A DNA stretch of 7,597 nucleotides. Source: Phycisphaeraceae bacterium. Its GTDB lineage: Bacteria; Planctomycetota; Phycisphaerae; Phycisphaerales; Phycisphaeraceae. Every line of letters starts with the position of its first letter. Position 1 is the first letter of the stretch. The position numbers and the translations under genes were made by a program. This document shows, piece by piece, positions 1 to 5,875 of the stretch. The stretch covers positions 1 through 7,597 of the forward strand of contig JANQKH010000472.1 in NCBI GenBank assembly GCA_028281215.1. Direction: 5' to 3'. The notes under the pieces were generated by a model. The model searched no databases. It was given only the letters and a program-made list of their open reading frames with translations, and was not told the origin of the DNA.

Positions 1-229
1 TCAACGGCCCGTAACTGCCCACATAGTCGATGTAATCGTTGCCATCCAGATCGGTTACGATCGCGCCTTGGCCGGACTGTACGAAAACCGGGTCGCGTCC
101 CACCGACTTGTAAGCCCGAACGGGCGAATTCACGCCGCCGGGCATCACGTTTTTCGCCCGCGCAAAGGCTGCGCGGGACCGATCATATCGGCCTGTTTCT
201 GTGGGTTTTTGGGGGTCGGCGTCACTCAT
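1..229 (-). CDS. hemL: Glutamate-1-semialdehyde 2,1-aminomutase, N-terminal part (runs off the left edge)
   Basis: This is the first 76 codons of a minus-strand gene cut by the window edge. The visible protein contains the hallmark N-terminus of glutamate-1-semialdehyde aminomutase: a short variable lead, then the segment VMPGGVNSPVRAYKSVG (about residues 28-44), then a GxGAxxxDxDGNxYIDYVGSYGP stretch near residues 54-75. HemL is a PLP-dependent cytosolic enzyme that converts glutamate-1-semialdehyde into 5-aminolevulinate, the second step of the C5 route to tetrapyrroles. The catalytic lysine lies in the missing part, so activity cannot be judged. The ATG at 227-229 was chosen because it gives a normal-length lead; no clear Shine-Dalgarno sequence precedes it. 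The gene is divergent from the DUF2203 gene and shares its upstream region. The related class III aminotransferases are an alternative, but the PGGVNSPVRA segment followed by DYVGSYGP is typical of HemL. Confidence 0.93.
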   Translation of the reverse strand, partial: MSDADPQKPTETGRYDRSRAAFARAKNVMPGGVNSPVRAYKSVGRDPVFVQSGQGAIVTDLDGNDYIDYVGSYGPL

Positions 230-408
230 GAGGGGCGGTAGTGTATCAAAGGCCGTGTGAGGCGTCGCCCAATCATCGATGCCCAATCTCCGGTTTGTTC
301 CACCGTCTAAGTGCATTACCGATTTTGGAACTCCGCGATTCACTGACCCGATAGACAGATAGATGTTGTGTGTCAGTGTTTGATGAGAAGATTGGCAGGG
401 ACCGCCGT

Positions 409-414
409 TATAAT
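409..414 (+). promoter_or_regulatory. Candidate -10 box for the DUF2203 gene
   Basis: A perfect TATAAT lies 56 bases before the chosen ATG at 471. No good -35 hexamer is found at 16-18 bp: TTGGCA (392-397) is too close at 11 bp and TTGATG (380-385) too far at 23 bp. The site is plausible because the gene is flanked by a divergent gene on the left and a terminator on the right, so it needs its own promoter. Prediction from sequence only. Confidence 0.4.
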
Positions 415-458
415 TGGAATCTGTACAGTATGCAGACTATGGTTGATACGTTCGAGCC

Positions 459-464
459 AAGGGA
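459..464 (+). promoter_or_regulatory. Ribosome binding site that decides the DUF2203 start
   Basis: AAGGGA lies 6 bases before the ATG at 471 but directly touches the alternative in-frame ATG at 465. The spacing favours initiation at 471, which removes the first two residues of the longer reading. Confidence 0.55.
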
Positions 465-470
465 ATGTTT

Positions 471-920
471 ATGACTTCACCGACCTCTGCCATCCAGTCC
501 AACGAAGCCGACCAGAAGAAGTTTTTCACGGTGGAAGAAGCCAACCGCGCGCTGCCGTATGTCGCACGCGTGGTGCAGGACGTGTCCGACTGGTATGGTC
601 GTGTGATGGACGCCCGCCATCGCCTTGAGATGCCGCGACCGGAAGATGACCCGCACGCCATCCGCGATGAATACGACGCCGGTTGGGACCGGCTCAATGA
701 TCTGATCGCCGAACTGCAACAGGTCGGCGTGGAACTCAAAGACTTTGAGAAAGGCTTGATCGATTTTCCCTGCATGCACGATGGGCGCGAAATCTGCCTG
801 TGTTGGAAACTCGGTGAAGACCAGATCGTCGCCTGGCATGAAACCGACGCCGGTTTTGCCGGCCGACAGGACGTGGCGTCGTTGGATACCGTGGCGACCG
901 CACCCGGCGATGACGACTGA
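471..920 (+). CDS. DUF2203 family protein
   Basis: A 149-residue protein of the DUF2203 family, whose biochemical role is unknown. The family pattern is visible across the whole length: an opening FTVEEANRALPYV block (residues 19-31), a helical middle, VELKDFEKGLIDFPC (87-101), GREICLCWKLGE (105-116) and WHETDAGFAGRQ (122-133). The tail after residue 138 is acidic and probably disordered. There is no signal peptide or membrane segment, so it should be cytosolic. Cys101, His103, Cys109, Cys111 and His123 cluster in the conserved core and could bind a metal, but that is inference. The start at 471 is preferred over the in-frame ATG at 465 because AAGGGA at 459-464 is properly spaced only from 471. 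The gene appears monocistronic: a TATAAT precedes it and a strong terminator follows. Confidence 0.88.
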   Translation: MTSPTSAIQSNEADQKKFFTVEEANRALPYVARVVQDVSDWYGRVMDARHRLEMPRPEDDPHAIRDEYDAGWDRLNDLIAELQQVGVELKDFEKGLIDFPCMHDGREICLCWKLGEDQIVAWHETDAGFAGRQDVASLDTVATAPGDDD

Positions 921-952
921 TCCCGCCGCTTGACCTATTTGCTCAACAAAAT

Positions 953-984
953 CACAGGGACGATCTGTCCCTGTGTTTTCTTTT
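953..984 (+). terminator. Rho-independent terminator after the DUF2203 gene
   Basis: A perfect 9-bp stem (CACAGGGAC at 953-961, GTCCCTGTG at 967-975) with a 5-base loop is followed at once by TTTTCTTTT (976-984). It lies 32 bases after the stop codon of the DUF2203 gene. Read from the other strand, the same stem is followed by ATTTTGTT, so it may also end the convergent oxidoreductase transcript, though more weakly. Confidence 0.88.
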
Positions 985-1017
985 GCCCTTATTACACGTA
1001 TTGCGGTCAACGCATGA

Positions 1018-2361
1018 TCAGGTGGCGTCCACCTCAATCTCCCAGCCTTTGCGGTAAGTCTTATGAATAAACCGGCTGGCTTCCGGCGCGTTTGTGGCCT
1101 TCAGCAGTTTCGGATCCCACTGAAGTTTCTTGCCCGCCCGGTGCGCCACCGCACCCAGCAGGTTGTGTTCGATCAGTTTGCCGGAGTAGTCAAAGTTGCA
1201 CAGCGTGCTGGTCGGATCGTTCTTGCAGGCGTGAATCCATTCGTTGTAGTGGCCTTTTGACGGGGCGATCGGGTTGGCGATCTTGACGTCCACCTTCATC
1301 GGTTGGTTGTCCGGCGAATAGATGGACCGACGGCGATAGTCCGCCAGCAGTTTGCCTTCCTCGCCGACGAACAACACACCAATGCCGTATTTGCTCACGT
1401 CGATGCCCAATAGTTGGTTCGGCTTGGCGTGACCGTCGTACCAGCGAACTTTGCACGCCTGTTCGTGCGGTCCATCGCCGCGCTTCGGATGCTCCCACGT
1501 TACGGTCAGCTTCGTTGGATAAATCTGCGGATGAGCCGGCGGGGCGTCAGCCTCGGCTGTGTTCGGATCACGCAACGCCAGCGCCCAGAACGGCAAATCA
1601 ATCAGGTGGCTGCCCATGTCGCCCAGAATCCCATTGCCGAAATGCCAGTAGCGATTCCACGTCAGGTTGCCCGGCATCAGTCCTTTCTGATACGCGCGCT
1701 GCGGCGATGGGCCGAGCCAAAGGTCCCACTTGAGCCACTCCGGCACGGGCGCCGAACCGCTGGGCACCGGCCCTTGATTGCTCCTGCGATTGCACCACAC
1801 ATGTGCTTCGGTCACGTTGCCGATCGCGCCGCTTTGCACCAGTTCCACGACCCGCCGGTAGTTGTCCGTCGCGTGAATTTGCGTACCCATCTGTGTGGCA
1901 ATCTTCTTCTTCCGCGCCAGGTAATGCAGTTGCATCTGCCGCGCTTCCCACACCGTGTGCGCCAACGGCTTTTCACAGTACACATGCATGCCGTGCCGCA
2001 TCGCACGAATCGCCGCGGGCGCGTGTGTCATGTCCGTCGTGCTGATGACCACCGCATCGCATTTTTGTGTGTCGATCAGTTTGCGAAAGTCATGAAATGC
2101 GGCCGCTTTGCTGTGTTGCGATTTCGCCTTGCCCAACGCGCGGTCATCCACGTCACACAGGGCGACAATGTTTTCCGAACGCACACCGCCCATATTCGCC
2201 CGGCCGCGACCACCCGTGCCGATGATGGCGATGTCCAGTTTCTCGTTGGCCGAGTCTGATGCCGCCGGAGCCCGCCCGCTGAGATAACCGATGCCGGCCG
2301 CCACCGCGCTGGCATTGACCGATTGTTGAATAAACTTTCGACGTGTGGTTTGCTGCGGCAT
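1018..2361 (-). CDS. Tat-exported Gfo/Idh/MocA family oxidoreductase
   Basis: A 447-residue NAD(P)-dependent dehydrogenase of the Gfo/Idh/MocA family. It begins with a twin-arginine signal (RRKFI at residues 7-11, then a weakly hydrophobic Ala-rich stretch ending near residue 35), so it is probably exported folded to the periplasm. A Rossmann fold follows: beta strand and GTGGRG nucleotide loop (44-53), an acidic segment CDVDDR (69-74), and the family EKP motif at 130-132. The C-terminal substrate domain carries GDMGSHLID (247-255) and ends in GWEIEV. Such paralogues are numerous in Planctomycetes and usually act on sugars, inositols or related polyols; the substrate here cannot be named. The reading frame extends 52 codons further upstream, but the ATG at 2361 has AGGAG 6 bases before it and puts the Tat motif at the N-terminus. 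It is divergent from the ABC transporter operon. Confidence 0.9.
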   Translation of the reverse strand: MPQQTTRRKFIQQSVNASAVAAGIGYLSGRAPAASDSANEKLDIAIIGTGGRGRANMGGVRSENIVALCDVDDRALGKAKSQHSKAAAFHDFRKLIDTQKCDAVVISTTDMTHAPAAIRAMRHGMHVYCEKPLAHTVWEARQMQLHYLARKKKIATQMGTQIHATDNYRRVVELVQSGAIGNVTEAHVWCNRRSNQGPVPSGSAPVPEWLKWDLWLGPSPQRAYQKGLMPGNLTWNRYWHFGNGILGDMGSHLIDLPFWALALRDPNTAEADAPPAHPQIYPTKLTVTWEHPKRGDGPHEQACKVRWYDGHAKPNQLLGIDVSKYGIGVLFVGEEGKLLADYRRRSIYSPDNQPMKVDVKIANPIAPSKGHYNEWIHACKNDPTSTLCNFDYSGKLIEHNLLGAVAHRAGKKLQWDPKLLKATNAPEASRFIHKTYRKGWEIEVDAT

Positions 2362-2367
2362 GGAACG

Positions 2368-2372
2368 CTCCT
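2368..2372 (-). promoter_or_regulatory. Ribosome binding site that decides the oxidoreductase start
   Basis: On the minus strand AGGAG stands 6 bases before the ATG at 2361. It supports the 447-residue Tat-signal form over the longer open frame that would bury the twin-arginine motif at residue 59 and overlap the divergent operon. Confidence 0.75.
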
Positions 2373-2389
2373 GATTATGTGAAGGGCGC

Positions 2390-2417
2390 ATGATAACCCA
2401 ATCGTGTGAATCTCCAA
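2390..2417 (-). promoter_or_regulatory. Possible promoter of the Gfo/Idh/MocA oxidoreductase gene
   Basis: On the minus strand TTGGAG (2417-2412) and TATCAT (2395-2390) are separated by 16 bp, giving a passable sigma-70-like pair 29 bases before the start codon. The -10 is good (5 of 6) and the -35 poor. The 121-bp divergent region must also hold the promoter of the transporter operon; only a weak TAGGAT (2449-2454) with no matching -35 is seen for that direction. Confidence 0.3.
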
Positions 2418-2482
2418 TTGTGCTGCGCCGCACGGCCTCCGGATCGACTAGGATATTCGGCTCATTCGATGCATCGGAGTGC

Positions 2483-3208
2483 ATGCTCGTGGTCCTCCAG
2501 GTTGAGAATCTGATCAAACGCTACCGTTCGCCGGAAGGCGAGACGCATACCGTGATCGACGTGCCGGCGTTCGCCATGCAACCCGGCGAACAGATCGCCC
2601 TGCGCGGTGAAAGCGGTTCGGGCAAAACAACCTTGCTCAATCTCATCGCCGGTATCCTCGCCCCCGACGAAGGCGCGATTCAGGTTGACGGCCAGTGGAT
2701 GACCGGGCGTTCCGAAGCCGCCCGCGATCAACTGCGTGCTGAACGCATCGGCTACATCTTTCAAACGTTCAATCTGCTGCACGGCTACTCCGCACTGGAA
2801 AACGTGGAACTGGCGATGCGGTTCGGTGTCGGGCTGGATCGTGATCATGCCAAAAGCCTGCTTGAACGTGTCGGTCTGGCGGACCGCGTGCGCTATCGGC
2901 CGTCGCAACTCTCGGTCGGCCAGCAACAACGTGTCGCCGTCGCCCGCGCGCTGGCGAATCGACCAAGCCTGGTACTCGCCGACGAACCGACCGGCAACCT
3001 CGACACACGCCGCGCCGCCGACGCCATGGCGATCATCCGCGATGTCTGCCGCGAGAACAATGCGGCGCTGTTGCTGGTCAGCCACGACCAACGCATGCTG
3101 GACCAGTTTGGCCGCGTCGTGGATTTGTCGCAGATCAACCGCGCCGCCGAGTCTGGGGACGTCAAATCTGTCGTTGGCGAACCTGCTGCAACCGGAGGTG
3201 GCGCATGA
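2483..3208 (+). CDS. ABC transporter ATP-binding protein, LolD/MacB type
   Basis: A 241-residue cytosolic ATPase subunit, the normal length for LolD/MacB/FtsE-type nucleotide-binding domains. Motifs in order: Walker A GESGSGKTT (42-50), Q-loop YIFQTFNLL (91-99, Gln94), ABC signature LSVGQQQR (143-150), Walker B LVLADEP (163-169, Glu168), D-loop GNLDTR (171-176) and the H-loop histidine (201). All catalytic residues are present. The signature has Val where LSGGQ has its first Gly. The C-terminal 20 residues are a low-complexity tail. It overlaps the permease gene by ATGA, so the two products almost certainly form one transporter that powers an FtsX-like permease. The ATG at 2483 has GGAG only 3 bases before it; a GTG at 2489 would have 9-base spacing and is an alternative start. 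The open frame reaches back to 2390, but that lacks support and runs into the divergent gene's promoter. Confidence 0.92.
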   Translation: MLVVLQVENLIKRYRSPEGETHTVIDVPAFAMQPGEQIALRGESGSGKTTLLNLIAGILAPDEGAIQVDGQWMTGRSEAARDQLRAERIGYIFQTFNLLHGYSALENVELAMRFGVGLDRDHAKSLLERVGLADRVRYRPSQLSVGQQQRVAVARALANRPSLVLADEPTGNLDTRRAADAMAIIRDVCRENNAALLLVSHDQRMLDQFGRVVDLSQINRAAESGDVKSVVGEPAATGGGA

Positions 3209-4482
3209 TCCAACCCAGCGCCATCGCCGGCGTGTTGCTCATGGTGCGGCGAAGCCTGCGGCAGCACGCACTGTCGTCGACGGTCACGATTCTCTCGGTC
3301 GCGCTGGCGACAGGGTTGCTCATGTCGGTCTTCAGCATTCGCAAACAGACGCACGATGCGTTCACCAGCGCGTCGACCGGCTTCGATGCCGTGCTCGGTG
3401 CGCGGGGCAGCAAACTGCAACTCGTGCTCAACAGTGTGTTTCATCTGGAAACCTCGCCGGGCAACATTCCGTGGTCCAGTTATCAGGCGATCAAGAAAGA
3501 CCCGCGCGTCAGGCACGCCATTCCCTACGCCGTCGGTGATAACTTCAAAGGCTTCCGCATGGTCGGCACGACGACCGACTTCTTTGATCTGGTCAAACTT
3601 GCCGATGACAAGAAACTCGAATTTGCCGTCGGTGAACGATTCAAACCGGACTACTTCGAGGCCGTGCTCGGCAGCATCGTGGCGGATCAAACCGGGCTCG
3701 GCCGCGATGACCTGTTCAACAGCTACCACGGCATGACCTTTGACGAAAGCGCCAAGCACGCCTCGGAGTTCCGCGTGGTCGGCATCCTTGAGCCAACCGG
3801 CACGCCGCTCGATCGCGTGATCTGGATCCCGATCGAGGGCTATTACTACATGGATGGTCACGCGCCGGTAAACAAGCAGACCGGCCGTGTGATGAAATTC
3901 GACACCGAAAATCCCATCCCCGACGAATACAAAGAAGTCAGCGCGGTGATGCTGATCCTCAAACGCCCGGGATTGGGCCAGTCGCTCGACACGCAGTTCA
4001 ACCGCCAAGGCAAGGTGCGAACACTGGCATGGCCGATCGGCACGGTGATGGCGGAACTGTTCAACAAGATCGCCTGGGCGAACAAGGTGCTGGAAATGGT
4101 CGGCTACCTGGTGATGATCGTCGCCGGTGCATCGATTCTGGCGAGCATCTACAACACGATGAACGAACGGCGGCGCGAGTTCGCCATCCTCCGGGCGCTG
4201 GGCGCCCGCCGGGGCACGGTTTTCTCTGCCATCATCTGCGAGTCCACGGCAATTGCCCTGTTGGGCACGCTGGTGGGTTACGTGGTTTACTTCGTGACCA
4301 TCACCATCGCCGCCGACTTCATCCGCCTTAAAGCCGGCGTCGTCCTCGACCCCTGGAAGATGCACGATGTTCTTTGGTGGACGCCGATCGGTATGATGGC
4401 GCTTGGCGCCTTGACCGGTATCGTGCCGGCCCTGAAAGCCTACGCCACCGATGTGGCGACCAACCTCATTCCCGCTTCGTAA
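3205..4482 (+). CDS. ABC transporter permease, FtsX/MacB family
   Basis: A 425-residue inner-membrane permease with the four-helix FtsX/MacB plan: one N-terminal transmembrane segment (about 25-45), a large periplasmic domain (about 46-290), then three C-terminal segments (about 294-316, 339-371 and 391-412). The cytoplasmic turn ERRREFAILRALGA (321-334), which couples to the ATPase, is characteristic of FtsX-like permeases. The periplasmic domain contains GARGSKLQLVLNSVFHLETSPGNIP (about 65-89), unlike classic LolC/LolE to my eye. The start codon overlaps the ATPase stop (ATGA) and has GGAGG 6 bases upstream. This type of transporter usually does mechanotransmission, lipoprotein or small-molecule movement rather than channel-like import. 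The His-rich lipoprotein 15 bp downstream suggests a link to metal handling. No frameshift or missing part is seen. Confidence 0.92.
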   Translation: MIQPSAIAGVLLMVRRSLRQHALSSTVTILSVALATGLLMSVFSIRKQTHDAFTSASTGFDAVLGARGSKLQLVLNSVFHLETSPGNIPWSSYQAIKKDPRVRHAIPYAVGDNFKGFRMVGTTTDFFDLVKLADDKKLEFAVGERFKPDYFEAVLGSIVADQTGLGRDDLFNSYHGMTFDESAKHASEFRVVGILEPTGTPLDRVIWIPIEGYYYMDGHAPVNKQTGRVMKFDTENPIPDEYKEVSAVMLILKRPGLGQSLDTQFNRQGKVRTLAWPIGTVMAELFNKIAWANKVLEMVGYLVMIVAGASILASIYNTMNERRREFAILRALGARRGTVFSAIICESTAIALLGTLVGYVVYFVTITIAADFIRLKAGVVLDPWKMHDVLWWTPIGMMALGALTGIVPALKAYATDVATNLIPAS

Positions 4483-4497
4483 TTCTGGAGTTCGACA

Positions 4498-5007
4498 ATG
4501 TGTGTGATTCGATCCCTGACGGTTCTGCTGGCGGTGTGTTGGTTCATCGGTCTCGTCGGTTGCGGCGATGATCATGGTCACAGCGATCACGGTCATAAAG
4601 ACCATGGCCATAAAGATCACGGTCACAAAGATCACGCCCACAAGCACGAAGCCAAGTATGGCGGCGCCCTGGTCGGACTCGGCGACCACAAAGCCCATCT
4701 TGAGTTCGTCATCGACGCAGACCAGAAGAAGTTCTTCATGTACATCTGGGACGGCGAAGTCGAGCATCCCATTCGGATTAAAGCCGAGAATGTAGCCGTC
4801 AAGATCAAAGACGGTCCAACGCTTACGCTCGATGCACAAGCGAATGAAAACACCGGCGAAAAGGTCGGCGATTCCTCGACGTTCGCCTGTGATCTGGCGG
4901 ATCTCAAAGGCATGACGAAGTTCGACGCTGAGTTGCCCGACATCACCATTCGCGATGAAACACACAAAGACGTCCATTTCAATTACCCACGCGGCGCCGA
5001 AGAGTGA
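4498..5007 (+). CDS. His-rich envelope lipoprotein, probable metal-binding protein
   Basis: A 169-residue predicted lipoprotein. A hydrophobic signal (about 6-20) ends in the lipobox LVGC, with lipidated Cys22. Right after it come five tandem five-residue units DHGH(S/K) with a final DHAHK (residues 25-49), followed by His50. This gives eleven histidines and five aspartates in 26 residues, a typical transition-metal-binding stretch. The rest (about 53-165) is a small, mostly beta domain opening KYGGALVGLGDHKAHLEFV, a pattern I associate with periplasmic metal-related domains, but I cannot name the family. It has no obvious enzyme motif. GGAG lies 7 bases before the ATG, and the gene begins 15 bp after the permease stop, so it is very likely co-transcribed with and functionally tied to the transporter. 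It could act as metal chaperone, buffer or sensor; the metal is unknown. Confidence 0.85.
   Translation: MCVIRSLTVLLAVCWFIGLVGCGDDHGHSDHGHKDHGHKDHGHKDHAHKHEAKYGGALVGLGDHKAHLEFVIDADQKKFFMYIWDGEVEHPIRIKAENVAVKIKDGPTLTLDAQANENTGEKVGDSSTFACDLADLKGMTKFDAELPDITIRDETHKDVHFNYPRGAEE
4570..4644 (+). repeat. Five tandem 15-bp units encoding DHGH(K/S)
   Basis: Five in-frame 15-bp units encode Asp-His-Gly-His-Lys, with Ser in unit 1 and Ala for Gly in unit 5. The units differ mainly at third codon positions (GAT/GAC, CAT/CAC, GGT/GGC, AAA/AAG), so the peptide is conserved while the DNA has drifted. This points to selection on the protein repeat and not to a recent slippage event. Confidence 0.9.
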
Positions 5008-5055
5008 GCTGCGCCTTTTCGCACGCCACACGAAATCATTGCGGAGACCAACGTC

Positions 5056-5559
5056 ATGCCCATCACCCAATCCGTCGACGTTGACGCGCCCATCGAACTG
5101 GTCTGGAAGTGGGGCACCGATCCCGAACGGCTCAAGCAGTGGATCCCCGAATTGGTCAGCGACGAGGTCATCGAAGAGAAACCCGGCCACGTCGGCACGC
5201 GATTCAAACAGGTCTGGCTCGAACGCGGCAGGGAAATGGAGATGGAAGGTGTCGTCCGCCAATGGGATGAAAACCGATTCATCAGCATCGACCTCGAATG
5301 CAGCCTGTTCGCCATGACGCTCGAAAATACGTTCGAGCAGGTCGGCGGAAAAGTGCGTATGACGCAAACTTCCGACGTGCAATACAAAGGCTGTTTCAAA
5401 CTCGTTGGTCTCCTGACCGGTTGGTTGATGAACAAGAAGATGAAAGAACAGGTGTCTGAACAGTTCACCAGATTGAAACAACTGTGCGAAGCCGAAGCAC
5501 GGGGCGAAACTTCAACCGCGCCATCCGCCACGCCACCTGCCGATGAAGCCGATGCCTGA
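5056..5559 (+). CDS. SRPBCC (START/Bet v1-like) family protein
   Basis: A 167-residue soluble protein with the SRPBCC helix-grip pattern: N-terminal strand ITQSVDVDAPIELVWKWGTDPERLKQW (3-29), in which the APIELVW and W29 features are typical, a run of beta strands (about 46-110), and a long C-terminal amphipathic helix (about 117-148) that normally covers the ligand cavity. Residues after 150 are a disordered Ala/Pro/Thr tail. There is no signal peptide, so it should be cytosolic. Such proteins bind hydrophobic ligands or act as cyclases or co-chaperones; no catalytic residues identify a reaction. GGAG at 5043-5046 precedes the ATG by 9 bases. It follows the lipoprotein by 48 bp with no terminator and overlaps the next gene, so it probably belongs to the transporter operon without an obvious functional link. 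Confidence 0.82.
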   Translation: MPITQSVDVDAPIELVWKWGTDPERLKQWIPELVSDEVIEEKPGHVGTRFKQVWLERGREMEMEGVVRQWDENRFISIDLECSLFAMTLENTFEQVGGKVRMTQTSDVQYKGCFKLVGLLTGWLMNKKMKEQVSEQFTRLKQLCEAEARGETSTAPSATPPADEADA

Positions 5560-5872
5560 AACCTTCATCAGCGAAGCGATCGAACCCGTCGCCGGTTCCT
5601 TCCAGCCGGCGCGACATGCCGGTGAACCCGCCTTGCCCATGCAGTTCTGCTGGCGTGACCAGACCTTTGACATCGCGGAAGTTCTCGACGTGTGGAAAGA
5701 GTCCAGCGCCAAGTACGGCGAAACCGAACGCTACCTTCGTAAACATTGGTATGAAATCCGCACCGTCTGCGGGCGAATCATGAAAATCTACTTCGAGCGA
5801 CAGGCCCGGTCTTCCGCCTCCCGGAAGCAGCGATGGTGGCTCTACACCATCGATTCAGGCTCAGGCGCCTGA
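5552..5872 (+). CDS. DUF6504 family protein
   Basis: A small 106-residue protein resembling DUF6504: opening ETFISEAIEPVAG (3-15), then LPMQFCWRDQTFDIAEVLDVWKE (28-50), RYLRKHWYEIRT (60-71), and a closing KIYFERQAR...RWWLYTI (78-100). The pattern of an aromatic-rich strand, a Trp-containing helix and a final WWLYTI is a compact, positively charged fold of unknown function. There is no signal or membrane segment. The start at 5552 places FISE near the N-terminus as I recall for relatives and gives an 8-base overlap with the SRPBCC stop; an in-frame ATG at 5543 is possible, and neither has a clear Shine-Dalgarno, which fits translational coupling to the upstream gene. It is the last gene of the plus-strand cluster. 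The family assignment is from memory of the pattern. Confidence 0.75.
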   Translation: MPETFISEAIEPVAGSFQPARHAGEPALPMQFCWRDQTFDIAEVLDVWKESSAKYGETERYLRKHWYEIRTVCGRIMKIYFERQARSSASRKQRWWLYTIDSGSGA

Positions 5873-5875
5873 CTC
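5852..5875. other. Hairpin-forming repeat between two convergent genes
   Basis: TCAGGC occurs twice in tandem (5855-5866) and is followed by its reverse complement GCCTGA (5867-5872), forming either a 12-bp perfect palindrome (5861-5872) or a 6-bp stem with a 6-base loop that extends by GA/TC past one mismatch. It covers the stop codon of the DUF6504 gene, and the opposing gene's stop begins at 5876. No U-tract follows on either strand, so it is not a canonical terminator. Confidence 0.45.

Noticed and set aside
477..1037. 186-codon open frame on the minus strand
   Set aside because: It overlaps the DUF2203 gene and crosses the strong terminator; its product has no recognisable motif.
1414..2259. 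281-codon open frame on the plus strand
   Set aside because: It is antisense to the Gfo/Idh/MocA gene, Arg/His-rich, and has no family resemblance. The opposite frame has clear Rossmann and Tat motifs.
510..4733. Shared 14-base string encoding ADQKKFF in the DUF2203 gene (510-523) and the lipoprotein gene (4720-4733)
   Set aside because: The match is short, the surrounding proteins are unrelated, and the shared lysine codons raise the odds of coincidence. It is not evidence for duplication or recombination.
2893..5481. 862-codon open frame on the minus strand
   Set aside because: It lies antisense to four well-supported genes (ATPase, permease, lipoprotein, SRPBCC) and its translation is rich in His, Asp, Arg and Phe with no recognisable domain. 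Long antisense frames are expected in GC-rich coding DNA when successive genes share the same phase, as the last three do here.
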